Assembly (NCBI GenBank): GCA_025210235.1
Contig: JAOASG010000071.1
Location: forward strand, 116,853-180,852
Reading direction: 5' to 3'
DNA: 64,000 nt
Origin: Vallitalea sp.
GTDB taxonomy: Bacteria > Bacillota > Clostridia > Lachnospirales > Vallitaleaceae
Shown here: piece after piece, positions 53,370 through 62,880 of the stretch
How the letters are laid out: each line of letters begins with the position of its first letter
How positions within the stretch are numbered: position 1 is the first letter of the stretch
The notes under the pieces: model-generated
The model's database searches: none
Seen by the model: the letters and a program-made list of their open reading frames with translations, nothing else
Told to the model about the DNA's origin: nothing
Made by a program: the position numbers and the translations under genes

Positions 53370-54089
53370 TTGAGATTATATCCGGCAATTGATATAAAAG
53401 GTGGTAAATGTGTTAGGTTAAAGCAAGGTAAATTTAATGAACAAACAATATATTCAGATGCTCCTTATGAAATAGCAATGAAATGGGCTAATTATGGTGC
53501 ATCTTATATTCACGTAGTGGATTTAGATGGGGCTTTAGATGGTATATGGACAAATAAAGAGGCTATTAAAAGAATAGTTGAATCAGTAGATGTTCCTGTT
53601 CAAACTGGTGGAGGAATTCGATCAATAAGAGATATAGAGGAAAGATTAAACTTAGGTATTAGCAGGGTTATTATTGGGACGTTAGCTGTTAAGAATCCTG
53701 TATTTGTTAGAGAGGCTGTACAAGATTTTGGTAGTGATAGAATTGTTGTAGGAATTGATGCGAAAGATGGTATGGTTGCTATTAATGGTTGGGAAGAAGT
53801 AAGTGTTATTTCAGCGATTGAACTATGTAAGCAAATGAAAAGTTATGATGTTAAAACTATAGTTTATACGGATATATCAAAAGATGGTATGCTAGTAGGG
53901 CCTAATATAAATTATACAAAATATCTTGTAGATGAAACTGGTCTAGATATTATTGCTTCTGGAGGAGTATCTTCTATTAATGATCTAAAAGATGTTGAAC
54001 AAATAAATGCAGAGGGTGCAATAATTGGAAAAGCTCTTTACGCTAACAAAATAAATTTGAAAGAAGCAATTTCTATCTTTGAAAAATAG
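53370..54089 (+). CDS. hisA: ProFAR isomerase
   Basis: HisA opens the ribose of ProFAR; TIM barrel. 239 residues: RLYPAIDIKGGKCVRL (catalytic Asp), VQTGGGIRSIRDIEE, VVGIDAKDG, VYTDISKDGML (second Asp) and IASGGVSSINDL. TTG 53370 is preferred because GGAGGG lies 8 nt upstream and the protein then begins MRLYPAID; the frame from 53349 has no matching residues. 90 nt from hisH with no gene between. Confidence 0.95.
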   Translation: MRLYPAIDIKGGKCVRLKQGKFNEQTIYSDAPYEIAMKWANYGASYIHVVDLDGALDGIWTNKEAIKRIVESVDVPVQTGGGIRSIRDIEERLNLGISRVIIGTLAVKNPVFVREAVQDFGSDRIVVGIDAKDGMVAINGWEEVSVISAIELCKQMKSYDVKTIVYTDISKDGMLVGPNINYTKYLVDETGLDIIASGGVSSINDLKDVEQINAEGAIIGKALYANKINLKEAISIFEK

Positions 54090-54115
54090 CTATTTTAATA
54101 AGAAAGGGTGTTGTT

Positions 54116-54877
54116 ATGTTATCTAAAAGAATTATCCCTTGTCTAGATGTTGATAGAGGAAGAGTAGTAAAAGGTGTTAACTTTGTTAATTTAATAGATG
54201 CAGGAGATCCTGTGGAAATTGCTAAAATATATAATGAAAGTTTTGCTGATGAGATTGTTTTTTTGGATATTACGGCTACTCATGAAGGAAGAGATACAAT
54301 TGTAGATGTTGTGAAAAAAACAGCTGAACAGATTTTTATACCATTAACAGTAGGTGGAGGTATAAAAACTATTGAAGATTTTAAAACAATACTAAGAGCA
54401 GGTGCAGATAAAGTAGCAGTTAATTCTAGTGCAATTAAAAGACCAGAACTTATTAATGAAGCAGCTAATAAATTTGGTAATCAATGTGTTGTGGTTGCTA
54501 TAGATGCTAAGAGGAATATAGAACGTAACAGTTGGGATGTTTATATTAATGGAGGAAGAATAAATACTAATATTGATGCAATTAAATGGGCTAGAGAAGC
54601 ATGTGAAAGAGGTGCCGGAGAAATATTATTAACTAGTATGGATAAGGATGGCACAAAATCTGGCTATGATATAGAGCTTACTCGAATCATTAGTGAAAGT
54701 GTTAATATTCCAGTAATTGCTTCTGGTGGTGCCGGTAGTATGGAACATTTCAAAGATGTATTAACTAGTGGAAAAGCTGATGCAGCTCTTGCAGCATCAT
54801 TGTTTCACTTTAAAGAAATAGAAATAATAGAATTAAAAAAATATTTAGGTAGCAATAAAATTCCAGTAAGATTATAA
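54116..54877 (+). CDS. hisF: Imidazole glycerol phosphate synthase, cyclase subunit
   Basis: HisF uses ammonia from HisH to form IGP and AICAR. 253 residues, TIM barrel: IPCLDVDRGRVVKGVNF (catalytic Asp), FLDITATHEGRDT, TVGGGIKTIEDF, KVAVNSSA, VVVAIDAKR, EILLTSMDKDGTKSGYD (second Asp) and VIASGGAGS. Follows hisA by 26 nt. Confidence 0.96.
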   Translation: MLSKRIIPCLDVDRGRVVKGVNFVNLIDAGDPVEIAKIYNESFADEIVFLDITATHEGRDTIVDVVKKTAEQIFIPLTVGGGIKTIEDFKTILRAGADKVAVNSSAIKRPELINEAANKFGNQCVVVAIDAKRNIERNSWDVYINGGRINTNIDAIKWAREACERGAGEILLTSMDKDGTKSGYDIELTRIISESVNIPVIASGGAGSMEHFKDVLTSGKADAALAASLFHFKEIEIIELKKYLGSNKIPVRL

Positions 54878-54896
54878 CGAAAGGATTGAAATAAAA

Positions 54897-55544
54897 ATGA
54901 ATTTTAATAATTTTAAATTAAATAGTGAGGGTTTATTACCAGTTGTAACTCAAGATTATCAAAATAATGAAGTTCTAATGGTTGCTTATATGAATGAAGA
55001 GGCTTTTAACAAAACATTAGAAACAAAAAAAGTTCATTATTATAGTAGAAGTAGAAAATGCTTATGGCTTAAAGGGGAAACTTCAGGACATTATCAAACT
55101 GTAAAAAGTATGTCTATAGACTGTGATAATGATACTTTGCTTGTAAAAGTTGAACAACAAGGAGCAGCGTGTCATACAGGAAATTATTCTTGTTTCTATA
55201 GAAATATTAATCTTGAAACTAAAGAAATAGAAGAGTTAGAGCAACTAGATAAAAAAAGAGATAATGTATTAACTATATTTGAAGATGTATATAATGTAAT
55301 TGTTGATAGAAAGAATAATCCAAAAGAAGGTTCTTATACAAATTATTTATTTGAGAAAGGTATTGATAAAATTCTAAAAAAAGTTGGAGAGGAAACAGCC
55401 GAAGTAATAATTGGTGCAAAAAATGAAGGAAATAGCGAAGTTATTTATGAGATATCAGATTTAATATATCATTTATCAGTATTAATGGTAGAAAAGAATA
55501 CTACGTGGGAAGATATATGCAAGGAATTGGGAAAAAGAAGATAA
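54897..55544 (+). CDS. hisIE: Bifunctional phosphoribosyl-AMP cyclohydrolase / phosphoribosyl-ATP pyrophosphatase
   Basis: Does steps 2 and 3 of histidine synthesis. 215 residues: N-terminal HisI with VLMVAYMNEEAFNKTLET, YYSRSRKCLWLKGETSGH, and zinc ligands in SIDCDNDTLL and QQGAACHTGNYSCFY. C-terminal HisE from ~residue 115 with SYTNYLFEKGIDKILKKVGE and EISDLIYHLSVLM. The fusion is usual. Last gene of the operon; no clear terminator follows. Confidence 0.95.
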   Translation: MNFNNFKLNSEGLLPVVTQDYQNNEVLMVAYMNEEAFNKTLETKKVHYYSRSRKCLWLKGETSGHYQTVKSMSIDCDNDTLLVKVEQQGAACHTGNYSCFYRNINLETKEIEELEQLDKKRDNVLTIFEDVYNVIVDRKNNPKEGSYTNYLFEKGIDKILKKVGEETAEVIIGAKNEGNSEVIYEISDLIYHLSVLMVEKNTTWEDICKELGKRR

Positions 55545-55692
55545 TAAACTATTAATATATTTAAAACATAGTTCGCTACTATATTTTAAATAATTAGTTG
55601 ATTGTAGTAGTAATATGGTATAATATAATACTAATAATATTTCTTAAGGAGATAAAATATTTAGGAGGCGAAGCAATTTTATTGCGTATTAT

Positions 55693-58600
55693 ATGAATGA
55701 CATATTAAATGTTGGATTGGATGTAGGATCAACTACAGTAAAAATAGTAGTATTAAATAATCAGGGTAAAATATTATATAGTAAATATAAAAGACATTTT
55801 TCTGATATAAGATTAACGGTTAGTAAGTTAATAAAAAAAGCATATTCTCATTTTCCTGATTCAGAGATTACTCTAATGGTTACAGGATCTGGAGGAATGG
55901 CAGTTTCTAATTGGATTAATATACCATTTATACAAGAAGTAGTTGCTTGTACAAAAGCAATTAAGATAAAAATACCTAATACGGATGTAGCCATTGAGTT
56001 AGGTGGGGAAGATGCAAAAATTACATATTTTGAAGGCGAAACTATAGAGCAAAGAATGAATGGAACTTGTGCTGGTGGAACAGGGGCGTTTATTGATCAA
56101 ATGAGTTCCCTTCTTGAGACTGACGCAATGGGGTTAAATGAATTAGCAAAAAAACATAAAATGATATACCCAATAGCAGCAAGATGTGGAGTATTTGCAA
56201 AAACTGATATTCAACCTTTATTAAATGAAGGGGCTGCAAAAGAAGACATAGCTGTTTCTATTTTTCAGGCTGTTGTTAATCAGACTATAAGTGGGTTAGC
56301 ATGTGGTAAACCTATTAGAGGTAATATTGCATTTTTAGGAGGACCTTTGTTCTTTTTACCTGAACTTAGACAGAGATTTATTGAGACATTAAATTTAACA
56401 AATAAACAAGCTATAATTCCACCAAATTCACAGCTTTTTGTAGCGTTAGGAGCTGCTTTTGAATCTAAGAAAGAAAAATCTGTTCCATTTAGAGTTATTA
56501 TTGAAAAAATGCAAAATATAAAAAATACAGTCACTAATGATGTAGCAAGATTAGCACCTTTATTTAACAATCAGCAAGAATTAGATAATTTTACGAATAG
56601 ACATAGTAAAAATGTTGTCGGTATTAATGATTTATCTACATATGAAGGTAAGTGCTATCTTGGAATAGATGCTGGATCTACGACAACAAAAGTAGCTTTG
56701 ATAGATGAAAATAAAAATTTATTATATTCTTATTATGGAAGTAATCAAGGAAAACCTTTAGAGAAAACTGTTAATATTATAAAAACAATATATTCTATAT
56801 TACCTACTAAAGCTATAATAGCTAATTCAACTGTAACAGGATATGGAGAATCATTGATAAAAGAGGCAATAAAAGTAGATATTGGAGAAATAGAGACTAT
56901 TGCTCATTATAAAGCAGCAGATACCTTTTTACCAGGGGTAGATTTTATTTTAGATATTGGTGGGCAAGATATGAAATGTCTTAAAATAAAAAATGGTGTA
57001 ATTGATGATATTCTATTAAATGAAGCTTGTTCATCTGGATGTGGTTCATTTTTAGAAACTTTTGCAAAATCATTAAATATGGATATTGAAAGTTTTGCAA
57101 AAGCTGCATTAGAATCAAAGAGCCCAGTTGATTTAGGTTCAAGATGTACAGTATTTATGAATTCAAGGGTAAAACAAGCTCAAAAAGAAGGAGCTACAAT
57201 TAACGATATTTCGGCTGGATTATCTTATTCTGTTATAAAGAATGCTCTTCAAAAAGTAATTAAAATACGTGATCCGAAAGAAATGGGTAAAAAGATAATT
57301 GTTCAAGGTGGAACTTTTTATAACGATTCTGTACTAAGAGCATTTGAGCTAATATCTGAAAGAGAAGTTGTACGACCTAATATTGCTGGAATAATGGGTG
57401 CTTATGGTGCTGCTATAATTGCACAAGAACGAGATAATGGTTTAGAAACTACTTTACTAAAAACAGATCAAATTGATTCATTTACATTTGAAACTGATAT
57501 GAGAAGATGTCAATTGTGTAACAATCATTGTTTGCTTACTATTAATAAATTTGCAGGTGGTAGAGAATATATATCAGGAAATAGATGTGAAAGAGGAGCT
57601 GGAAAAGAAAAGAAAAACAAGGATATTCCTAATTTATATGATTATAAATATAAACGAATATTTAATTATAAATCACTTACTGAAAATGAAGCAAAAAGAG
57701 GTATAATTGGAATTCCTAGAGTATTAAATATGTACGAAAGCTATCCTTACTGGCATACTTTCTTTACTGAATTAGGATTTAGTGTTGTTATATCACCAAG
57801 ATCTACCAAAAATATATATGAACAAGGTATTGAAACTATACCATCTGAATCTGTTTGTTATCCTGCAAAAATCGTGCACGGACATATAATGTATCTTATA
57901 AATAAAGGCGTGAAAAAAATATTCTATCCTTGTATACCATACGAGGAGAAAGAAATAAAAGATGCAGATAACCACTATAATTGTCCTATCGTAACTTCAT
58001 ATCCAGAAACAATTAAACATAATGTTGAAGATTTAGAAAATAATAATGTTGATTTTATTAATCCATTTTTACCAATGAGTAATGAAGAGAGATTAGCTGA
58101 ACGATTAGCAGAAGAATTAAAAAAATATGGTATATCAAAAGAAGAGGTTTACTTAGCAGCTAAGAATGCATGGAAAGAAAAGATAAAAGCAAGAACTGAT
58201 ATAAGAAAAAAAGGTGAAGAGGTTGTTAGATACTTAGATGATACAGGTAAGAGAGGAATTGTTTTAGCTGGAAGACCTTATCATATCGACCCAGAAATTA
58301 ATCATGGACTAACGAATATAATTACTGATTTAGGTATGGCAGTATTAACTGAAGATTCTATTTGCCATCTTGGTAAAGTAAAAAGACCTCTTAGAGTTTT
58401 AGATCAATGGTCATATCATTCAAGATTATATACAGCTGCTGAATATGTCGGAAGAAAAGAAAATTTAGAGCTAGTACAGCTTACTTCTTTTGGGTGCGGA
58501 GTAGATGCGGTTACAGCAGACCAAGTTCATGATATATTAAATGAACAAGGTAAGATATATACGTTGATTAAAATAGATGAAGGAAATAACTTAGGAGCAA

Positions 58601-59997
58601 TACGTATTAGAATGCGTTCTTTGAAGGCAGCTCTTGAGGAAAGAGATAAAAATGGTATAAAACCTATTAAAAAACAAATAAATCATAACAGAGTTTCTTT
58701 TACCAAAGAACATAAAAAGAATCATACAATACTAGCTCCACAAATGTCGCCTATGCATTTTGATTTCTTTGAAGCAGGATTAAGGAAAATGGGCTATAAC
58801 GTAGTAATACTTCCAGATGTAGATCCTAGTGCTGTAGATGAAGGATTAAAGCATGTTAATAATGATGCTTGCTATCCATCTATTCTTGTGGTAGGACAAA
58901 TTATTAAAGCTATTAAATCTGGTGAATATGATTTAAATAATACTTCTATATTTATTACTCAAACAGGTGGGGGATGTAGAGCATCAAACTATATAGGTTT
59001 TATTAGAAAAGCTTTGGATGACCTTGGAATATATAGTGTGCCTGTTGTTTCGATTAATACAGCTGGTTTAGAGAGTAACCCAGGATTTAAGTTAACATTG
59101 CCTTTAGTACATAGAGCTCTTATGGCTACAATATATGGAGATGTATTAATGAGAGTATTATATGCAACAAGACCATATGAAAAGGTAGAAGGTTCTGCTA
59201 ATAAACTTCATGAGAAGTGGAAACAAAAAGCTATTGTAAATGTAGAAAATGGTAAAATTAACGAGTTTAAAAGGAATATTAAAAATATAGTAAAAGAATT
59301 TGATGAACTTGAAATAAAGGATATAGTAAAACCAAAAGTTGGTATAGTGGGAGAGATATTAGTCAAATACCATCCAACAGGAAATAATGATTTAGTTAAG
59401 ACATTAGAAAAAGAAGGAGCAGAGGCAAGTGTGCCAGATTTAGCGGACTTTTTCTTATATTGTGCTTATAATAGTAAATTTAAGTATGAAAAATTAGACA
59501 GTACAAAGAAATCTTGGAATTATAGTAAATTAGCTATAAAAGTAATAGAAAAATATAGGAAAACAGCCAAAAAAGCATTAACTGATAGTAAAAGATTCCG
59601 AGCACCTTCTACTATTATGGAGAAAGGTATGTATGCAGAGGAACTTATTTCTTTAGGAAATCAAACTGGTGAAGGATGGTTTTTAACTGGAGAAATGGTG
59701 GAGCTAGTAAAAGAAGGCGTAGAAAATATTGTATGTGTACAGCCATTTGCTTGTTTGCCTAATCATGTTGTTGGAAAGTCAATGATAAAACCTATTAAGA
59801 AAAAATATAAAAGAGCTAATATTGTGGCAATTGATTATGACCCAGGGGCAAGTGAGGTTAATCAATTAAATAGAATAAAATTAATGTTATCTGTGGCAAA
59901 AAGTAATTTAGAAGAAAAACAAAATAAAGTAATTAATAGTAAAGAAGTTAAGAATAAAAATAAGAAAGTTAAAGATAATAAGGATCTACCAGCATAG
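55693..59997 (+). CDS. Fused 2-hydroxyacyl-CoA dehydratase activase / dehydratase-like protein (BadF-BadG-HgdC family)
   Basis: 1434 residues. Two ASKHA ATPase domains of the BcrAD/BadFG/HgdC activase type: domain 1 begins GLDVGSTTVKIVVLN and has the CAGGTGAFIDQ cluster-binding loop near residue 126; domain 2 begins GIDAGSTTTKVALID near residue 324 and has CSSGCGSFLE near 446. Next come CQLCNNHC near 606 and CERGAG, a DUF2229 region (~660-880), and a dehydratase D-component-like region (HFDFFEAGLRKMGYNVV near 1016). A charged tail KEVKNKNKKVKDN ends it. Such large proteins are common in anaerobes; the acyl-CoA substrate is unknown and no dehydratase subunits lie next to it. Confidence 0.88.
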   Translation: MNDILNVGLDVGSTTVKIVVLNNQGKILYSKYKRHFSDIRLTVSKLIKKAYSHFPDSEITLMVTGSGGMAVSNWINIPFIQEVVACTKAIKIKIPNTDVAIELGGEDAKITYFEGETIEQRMNGTCAGGTGAFIDQMSSLLETDAMGLNELAKKHKMIYPIAARCGVFAKTDIQPLLNEGAAKEDIAVSIFQAVVNQTISGLACGKPIRGNIAFLGGPLFFLPELRQRFIETLNLTNKQAIIPPNSQLFVALGAAFESKKEKSVPFRVIIEKMQNIKNTVTNDVARLAPLFNNQQELDNFTNRHSKNVVGINDLSTYEGKCYLGIDAGSTTTKVALIDENKNLLYSYYGSNQGKPLEKTVNIIKTIYSILPTKAIIANSTVTGYGESLIKEAIKVDIGEIETIAHYKAADTFLPGVDFILDIGGQDMKCLKIKNGVIDDILLNEACSSGCGSFLETFAKSLNMDIESFAKAALESKSPVDLGSRCTVFMNSRVKQAQKEGATINDISAGLSYSVIKNALQKVIKIRDPKEMGKKIIVQGGTFYNDSVLRAFELISEREVVRPNIAGIMGAYGAAIIAQERDNGLETTLLKTDQIDSFTFETDMRRCQLCNNHCLLTINKFAGGREYISGNRCERGAGKEKKNKDIPNLYDYKYKRIFNYKSLTENEAKRGIIGIPRVLNMYESYPYWHTFFTELGFSVVISPRSTKNIYEQGIETIPSESVCYPAKIVHGHIMYLINKGVKKIFYPCIPYEEKEIKDADNHYNCPIVTSYPETIKHNVEDLENNNVDFINPFLPMSNEERLAERLAEELKKYGISKEEVYLAAKNAWKEKIKARTDIRKKGEEVVRYLDDTGKRGIVLAGRPYHIDPEINHGLTNIITDLGMAVLTEDSICHLGKVKRPLRVLDQWSYHSRLYTAAEYVGRKENLELVQLTSFGCGVDAVTADQVHDILNEQGKIYTLIKIDEGNNLGAIRIRMRSLKAALEERDKNGIKPIKKQINHNRVSFTKEHKKNHTILAPQMSPMHFDFFEAGLRKMGYNVVILPDVDPSAVDEGLKHVNNDACYPSILVVGQIIKAIKSGEYDLNNTSIFITQTGGGCRASNYIGFIRKALDDLGIYSVPVVSINTAGLESNPGFKLTLPLVHRALMATIYGDVLMRVLYATRPYEKVEGSANKLHEKWKQKAIVNVENGKINEFKRNIKNIVKEFDELEIKDIVKPKVGIVGEILVKYHPTGNNDLVKTLEKEGAEASVPDLADFFLYCAYNSKFKYEKLDSTKKSWNYSKLAIKVIEKYRKTAKKALTDSKRFRAPSTIMEKGMYAEELISLGNQTGEGWFLTGEMVELVKEGVENIVCVQPFACLPNHVVGKSMIKPIKKKYKRANIVAIDYDPGASEVNQLNRIKLMLSVAKSNLEEKQNKVINSKEVKNKNKKVKDNKDLPA

Positions 59998-60020
59998 ATA
60001 CAATATAGAACATCCAAATA

Positions 60021-60053
60021 TATGGTATAGGGAAATATCCGTTAAGCTCATTG
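60021..60053. repeat. Scar of a family-2 element
   Basis: ATATGGTATAGGGAAATATC followed by CGTTAAGCTCATTG joins an end sequence to the flank-like CTAGGCTCATTG seen right after the intact copy at 44590-44698. It looks like an internal-deletion remnant of family 2. Confidence 0.5.
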
Positions 60054-60090
60054 TTTTTTATTTAAAAGTTGCAAATTAATGTTTTTGATT

Positions 60091-60130
60091 AATTTATGAG
60101 CTGGTAACATGGCACCAGCTCATAATTATT
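60091..60130 (+). terminator. Terminator after the dehydratase-activase gene
   Basis: ATGAGCTGGT (60096-60105) pairs perfectly with ACCAGCTCAT (60114-60123), extended by AATT on both sides; T-rich stretches lie on each side. Confidence 0.75.
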
Positions 60131-60153
60131 TTCTTTTGCTTTGAAATTATTAA

Positions 60154-60399
60154 TTACTCTTCGATTTTTTCTTCGTTAAAGGTAAGAGTGTTTTCATCAA
60201 AAGTATATTTAGTCTTTTCTCTTGATAGTTCTTTTTCATTTATTGTGTCCATTTCAACATTTTCAATAATAAAACTTGAGTAATCATTTTCTTTATCAAA
60301 GGTTATTGTACTTGTAGTACTTGTAGATAATCCTTCTGGATTATTTTTGTCAGGTATCATACTTTCTGTTCTTTCTAGTTCAAGCCATACGCCTGTATT
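60154..60399 (-). pseudogene. Remnant of an envelope-type beta protein (minus strand)
   Basis: Read on the minus strand, the frame is open from an in-frame stop near 60402 to 60154. It gives NTGVWLELERTES, then MIPDKNNPEGLSTSTTSTI, and ends with YTFDENTLTFNEEKIEE. The GxW-LE start and the YTFDENTLTF repeat resemble lipocalin-like or DUF-type lipoproteins. There is sensible sequence before the first ATG (60360) but no start or signal peptide. A 5'-truncated relic is more likely than a 68-residue gene. Confidence 0.4.
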
Positions 60400-60529
60400 C
60401 TACCATATTTTACAAATAAATAAAGCAATAAAGAAATACTTGTAATAAAATTGTTTTTTCTAATAATGCAAAATATGGGTTATTAGTCATTGTAAAATAA
60501 AGAATATTAAAGTTGGAAATTAAATTTGA

Positions 60530-60558
60530 TTGTCAAAAACGTAACAATCTGTTATAAT
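60530..60558 (+). promoter_or_regulatory. Promoter of the DRTGG-ATPase-hydrogenase-like cluster
   Basis: TTGTCA (60530-60535), 17-bp spacer, TATAAT (60553-60558), 44 nt before the first start codon. Confidence 0.82.
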
Positions 60559-60601
60559 ATTATTGGCATAATAAATGAACAGAATTGGGGGTAATATAAA
60601 G

Positions 60602-60970
60602 GTGCTTATACGTGAAATTAAAGATATCTTAGATGCAGAATTACTTGCAGGGGAAAATATGCAAGATATTGATATTAATTATGGTTATGGATGCGATTTA
60701 ATGAGTGATGTATTAGCATTTGTTAAAAATGACATTATACTACTTTCAGGACTTGTTCATCCACAAGTTTTAAGAACTGCTGAAATGTTAGATATAAGAG
60801 CTATTGCATTTGTAAGGGGTAAGAAACCTGATAATGATTTAATACAAATGGCAAAAGATAAAAATATAGTAATATTATGTACAAAGCATACTTTATTTAC
60901 ATCATGTGGTTTGCTCTATCAAAATGGACTTGAAGGAGAGGAGATTGCTCACGATGAAAATTCACTATGA
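60602..60970 (+). CDS. DRTGG-domain protein (first copy)
   Basis: 122 residues, one DRTGG-type domain, a fold seen beside phosphotransacetylase and in regulatory proteins, thought to bind a small ligand. Characteristic parts are IKDILDAELLAGENMQDIDI, YGCDLMSDVLAFVKNDIILL, and RGKKPDNDLIQMAKDKNIVI. GTG 60602 is chosen because GGGGG lies about 10 nt upstream and the N-terminus then lines up with its paralogue at 62881; ATG 60575 has no ribosome site. Overlaps the following ATPase gene by 17 nt. Confidence 0.82.
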   Translation: MLIREIKDILDAELLAGENMQDIDINYGYGCDLMSDVLAFVKNDIILLSGLVHPQVLRTAEMLDIRAIAFVRGKKPDNDLIQMAKDKNIVILCTKHTLFTSCGLLYQNGLEGEEIAHDENSL

Positions 60971-61367
60971 TGTAGAAGGTGGAGAATTTATATCGGCTGG
61001 TACTGCTTCTAGCAAACTAAAAAAAACTTTAAAGCAACTAGGCATATCTCCAAGTGTTATTCGTAAAGTGTCCATAGCAATGTATGAAGCTGAGATTAAT
61101 ATGGTAATACATGCTAATGGAGGAGTTATTGATGTTGATATAACTACTGAAACAATTAATATAGTTATAGAAGATGAAGGACCAGGTATTAAAAATCTTG
61201 ATTTAGCTATGAAAGCTGGTTATTCTACAGCATCTAAACAAGCTAGGGAAATGGGATTTGGTGCTGGTATGGGACTTCCAAATATTAAGAAAAATTGTGA
61301 TAAAATGAAAATATCAACAGAGGTAGGAAAAGGTACAAAAGTTAAGTTAACTTTTTCTATAATATAA
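60954..61367 (+). CDS. Anti-sigma-factor-like GHKL ATPase (RsbW/SpoIIAB type)
   Basis: 137 residues of one histidine-kinase-type ATPase domain: N box YEAEINMVIHANGG (residue ~40), G1 EDEGPGIKNLDLAM, and G2 GFGAGMGLPNIKK with GKGTKVKLTF. There is no sensor or phospho-acceptor His domain, so it resembles RsbW/SpoIIAB serine kinases or anti-sigma factors. ATG 60954 is used; an in-frame ATG at 60906 would run into the previous gene. Probably a regulator in this cluster; its target is unknown. Confidence 0.85.
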   Translation: MKIHYDVEGGEFISAGTASSKLKKTLKQLGISPSVIRKVSIAMYEAEINMVIHANGGVIDVDITTETINIVIEDEGPGIKNLDLAMKAGYSTASKQAREMGFGAGMGLPNIKKNCDKMKISTEVGKGTKVKLTFSII

Positions 61368-61465
61368 TAACTCAACTTTCCCACTTTTAATTAATGCGAT
61401 AAATTAATTTTATAACTTAAATCTAACTATTAGTTTTCATATATTCTGTAGATTGGAGGCTTAGT

Positions 61466-62785
61466 ATGGAAAAAATATCACATTCTGTAAGATTAGATAT
61501 TGATAAATGTATTGGATGTACTGATTGTATTAAGCGTTGTCCTACAGAAGCCATTAGAGTTAGAAATGGTAAAGCTTTTATTATGGATGAAAGATGTATT
61601 GATTGTGGCATGTGTATAAGAGTATGTCGTAATCATGCTAAAAAAGCCGTAACAGAACCTTTAGATAAAATAAATGAATATAAGTATAAAGTGGCAATAC
61701 CTGCTCCAACATTATATACACAATTTAAAAATATAGTAGATCCAAATATAATTTTGACAGCATTAAAAAAAATAGGTTTTGATGAAGTGTTTGAAGTTGC
61801 TAGAGCTGCTGAAATTATAACTGAAGAAAGTAAAAAATTATTAGTGTCTGGTAAGTTAACTAAGCCTGTAATATCATCCGCATGTCCAGCTATTGTAAAA
61901 CTTATTCAAATAAGATTTCCTACTTTAATCCCTAATATCTTGCCAATTATTTCTCCAAAAGAAGCTATGGCAAGGTACTCTAAACAATATTTAATAAGCA
62001 AAGGTATGAAAAAAGAGGATATTGGAGTTTTTTTTATTTCTCCATGTGCGGCAAAGGTAACAAATAGTAAACAACCCCAAGTTATTGATAAATCATATGT
62101 AGATGGGGTTATATCTTTGAAAGAAATATATCTAAAATTAGTTCCGGTAATAAAAACAATTGATAGACCCGAAATACTGCAAATGAGTAGTTATAAAGGA
62201 ATTGGATGGGCTCATACTGGTGGAGAGGGTAATGCATCTGAGATAGAAAATCATATTGCTGTTGATGGAATCGAAAATGTTATTAAAATCTTGGAAAAAG
62301 TAGAAAATGGTAAATTAGATGACGTTGATTTTATTGAATGTTTAGCATGTGTAGGAGGATGTCTTGGAGGACCTCTTTCGGTTGAAAATTGTTTTGTATC
62401 TAGTAATAGAATGGATAGAATAAAAAAATATGATAAAGGAGTTACTAATAAAAGACATATTCCTTTATTTGACAATGACATAGATTTATATTGGTCAAAA
62501 CCTTTACAAACAAAACAAGTTCTAAAATTAGATGATGATATGGAAAAGGCTATTGAAAAATTAGAACAATTAGAAGAAATATACAATAAATTACCCAAAA
62601 TAGACTGTGGCTCTTGTGGAGCTCCAACTTGTAGGGCATTGGCAGAAGATATTGTTTGTGGAAAAGCTAATATTGAAGATTGTGTATTTATGTTAAGACA
62701 AAAAGTTAGAGATATGGCTGAACAAATGGTGACTTTATCTCAAAAAATGCCACCATCTATTAGTTCAGGTCACTTAAAAACTTAG
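61466..62785 (+). CDS. Sensory-type [FeFe]-hydrogenase homologue (HydS-like)
   Basis: 439 residues. N-terminal two [4Fe-4S] motifs: C15-x2-C18-x2-C21-x3-C25-P and C44-x2-C47-x2-C50-x3-C54. Then the hydrogenase large-subunit domain with three H-cluster motifs: S137-S-A-C140-P, S192-P-C194-A-A-K and C292-L-A-C295-V-G-G-C299-L-G-G. All four cluster-ligand cysteines are kept, but the proton-relay Cys of catalytic enzymes (TSCCP) is Ala139. A C-terminal four-Cys Fe-S domain follows (DCGSCGAPTCRALAEDI). The Cys-to-Ala change is a hallmark reported for HydS sensors. The last codons and stop (GHLKT, TAG) lie in a family-1 repeat. Confidence 0.86.
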   Translation: MEKISHSVRLDIDKCIGCTDCIKRCPTEAIRVRNGKAFIMDERCIDCGMCIRVCRNHAKKAVTEPLDKINEYKYKVAIPAPTLYTQFKNIVDPNIILTALKKIGFDEVFEVARAAEIITEESKKLLVSGKLTKPVISSACPAIVKLIQIRFPTLIPNILPIISPKEAMARYSKQYLISKGMKKEDIGVFFISPCAAKVTNSKQPQVIDKSYVDGVISLKEIYLKLVPVIKTIDRPEILQMSSYKGIGWAHTGGEGNASEIENHIAVDGIENVIKILEKVENGKLDDVDFIECLACVGGCLGGPLSVENCFVSSNRMDRIKKYDKGVTNKRHIPLFDNDIDLYWSKPLQTKQVLKLDDDMEKAIEKLEQLEEIYNKLPKIDCGSCGAPTCRALAEDIVCGKANIEDCVFMLRQKVRDMAEQMVTLSQKMPPSISSGHLKT

Positions 62786-62809
62786 AATTTAATTCTTCAA
62801 ATACAATAT
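62768..62809. repeat. Family-1 element fragment E, overlapping a gene end
   Basis: 42 bp (62768-62809) match 39 bases of the minus-strand start of copy C (32490-32531 read in reverse), including GGTCACTTAAAAAC and AATTTAATTCTT. The opposite end of the element was not found. The first 18 bases code for the last five residues and stop of the hydrogenase-like gene. Confidence 0.75.
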
Positions 62810-62880
62810 ATAAAAAATAAATCCACCATGGTAGTTTTGAGATTGTTTTTTAAATATTATAATAAAAAGGAGTAATATAA

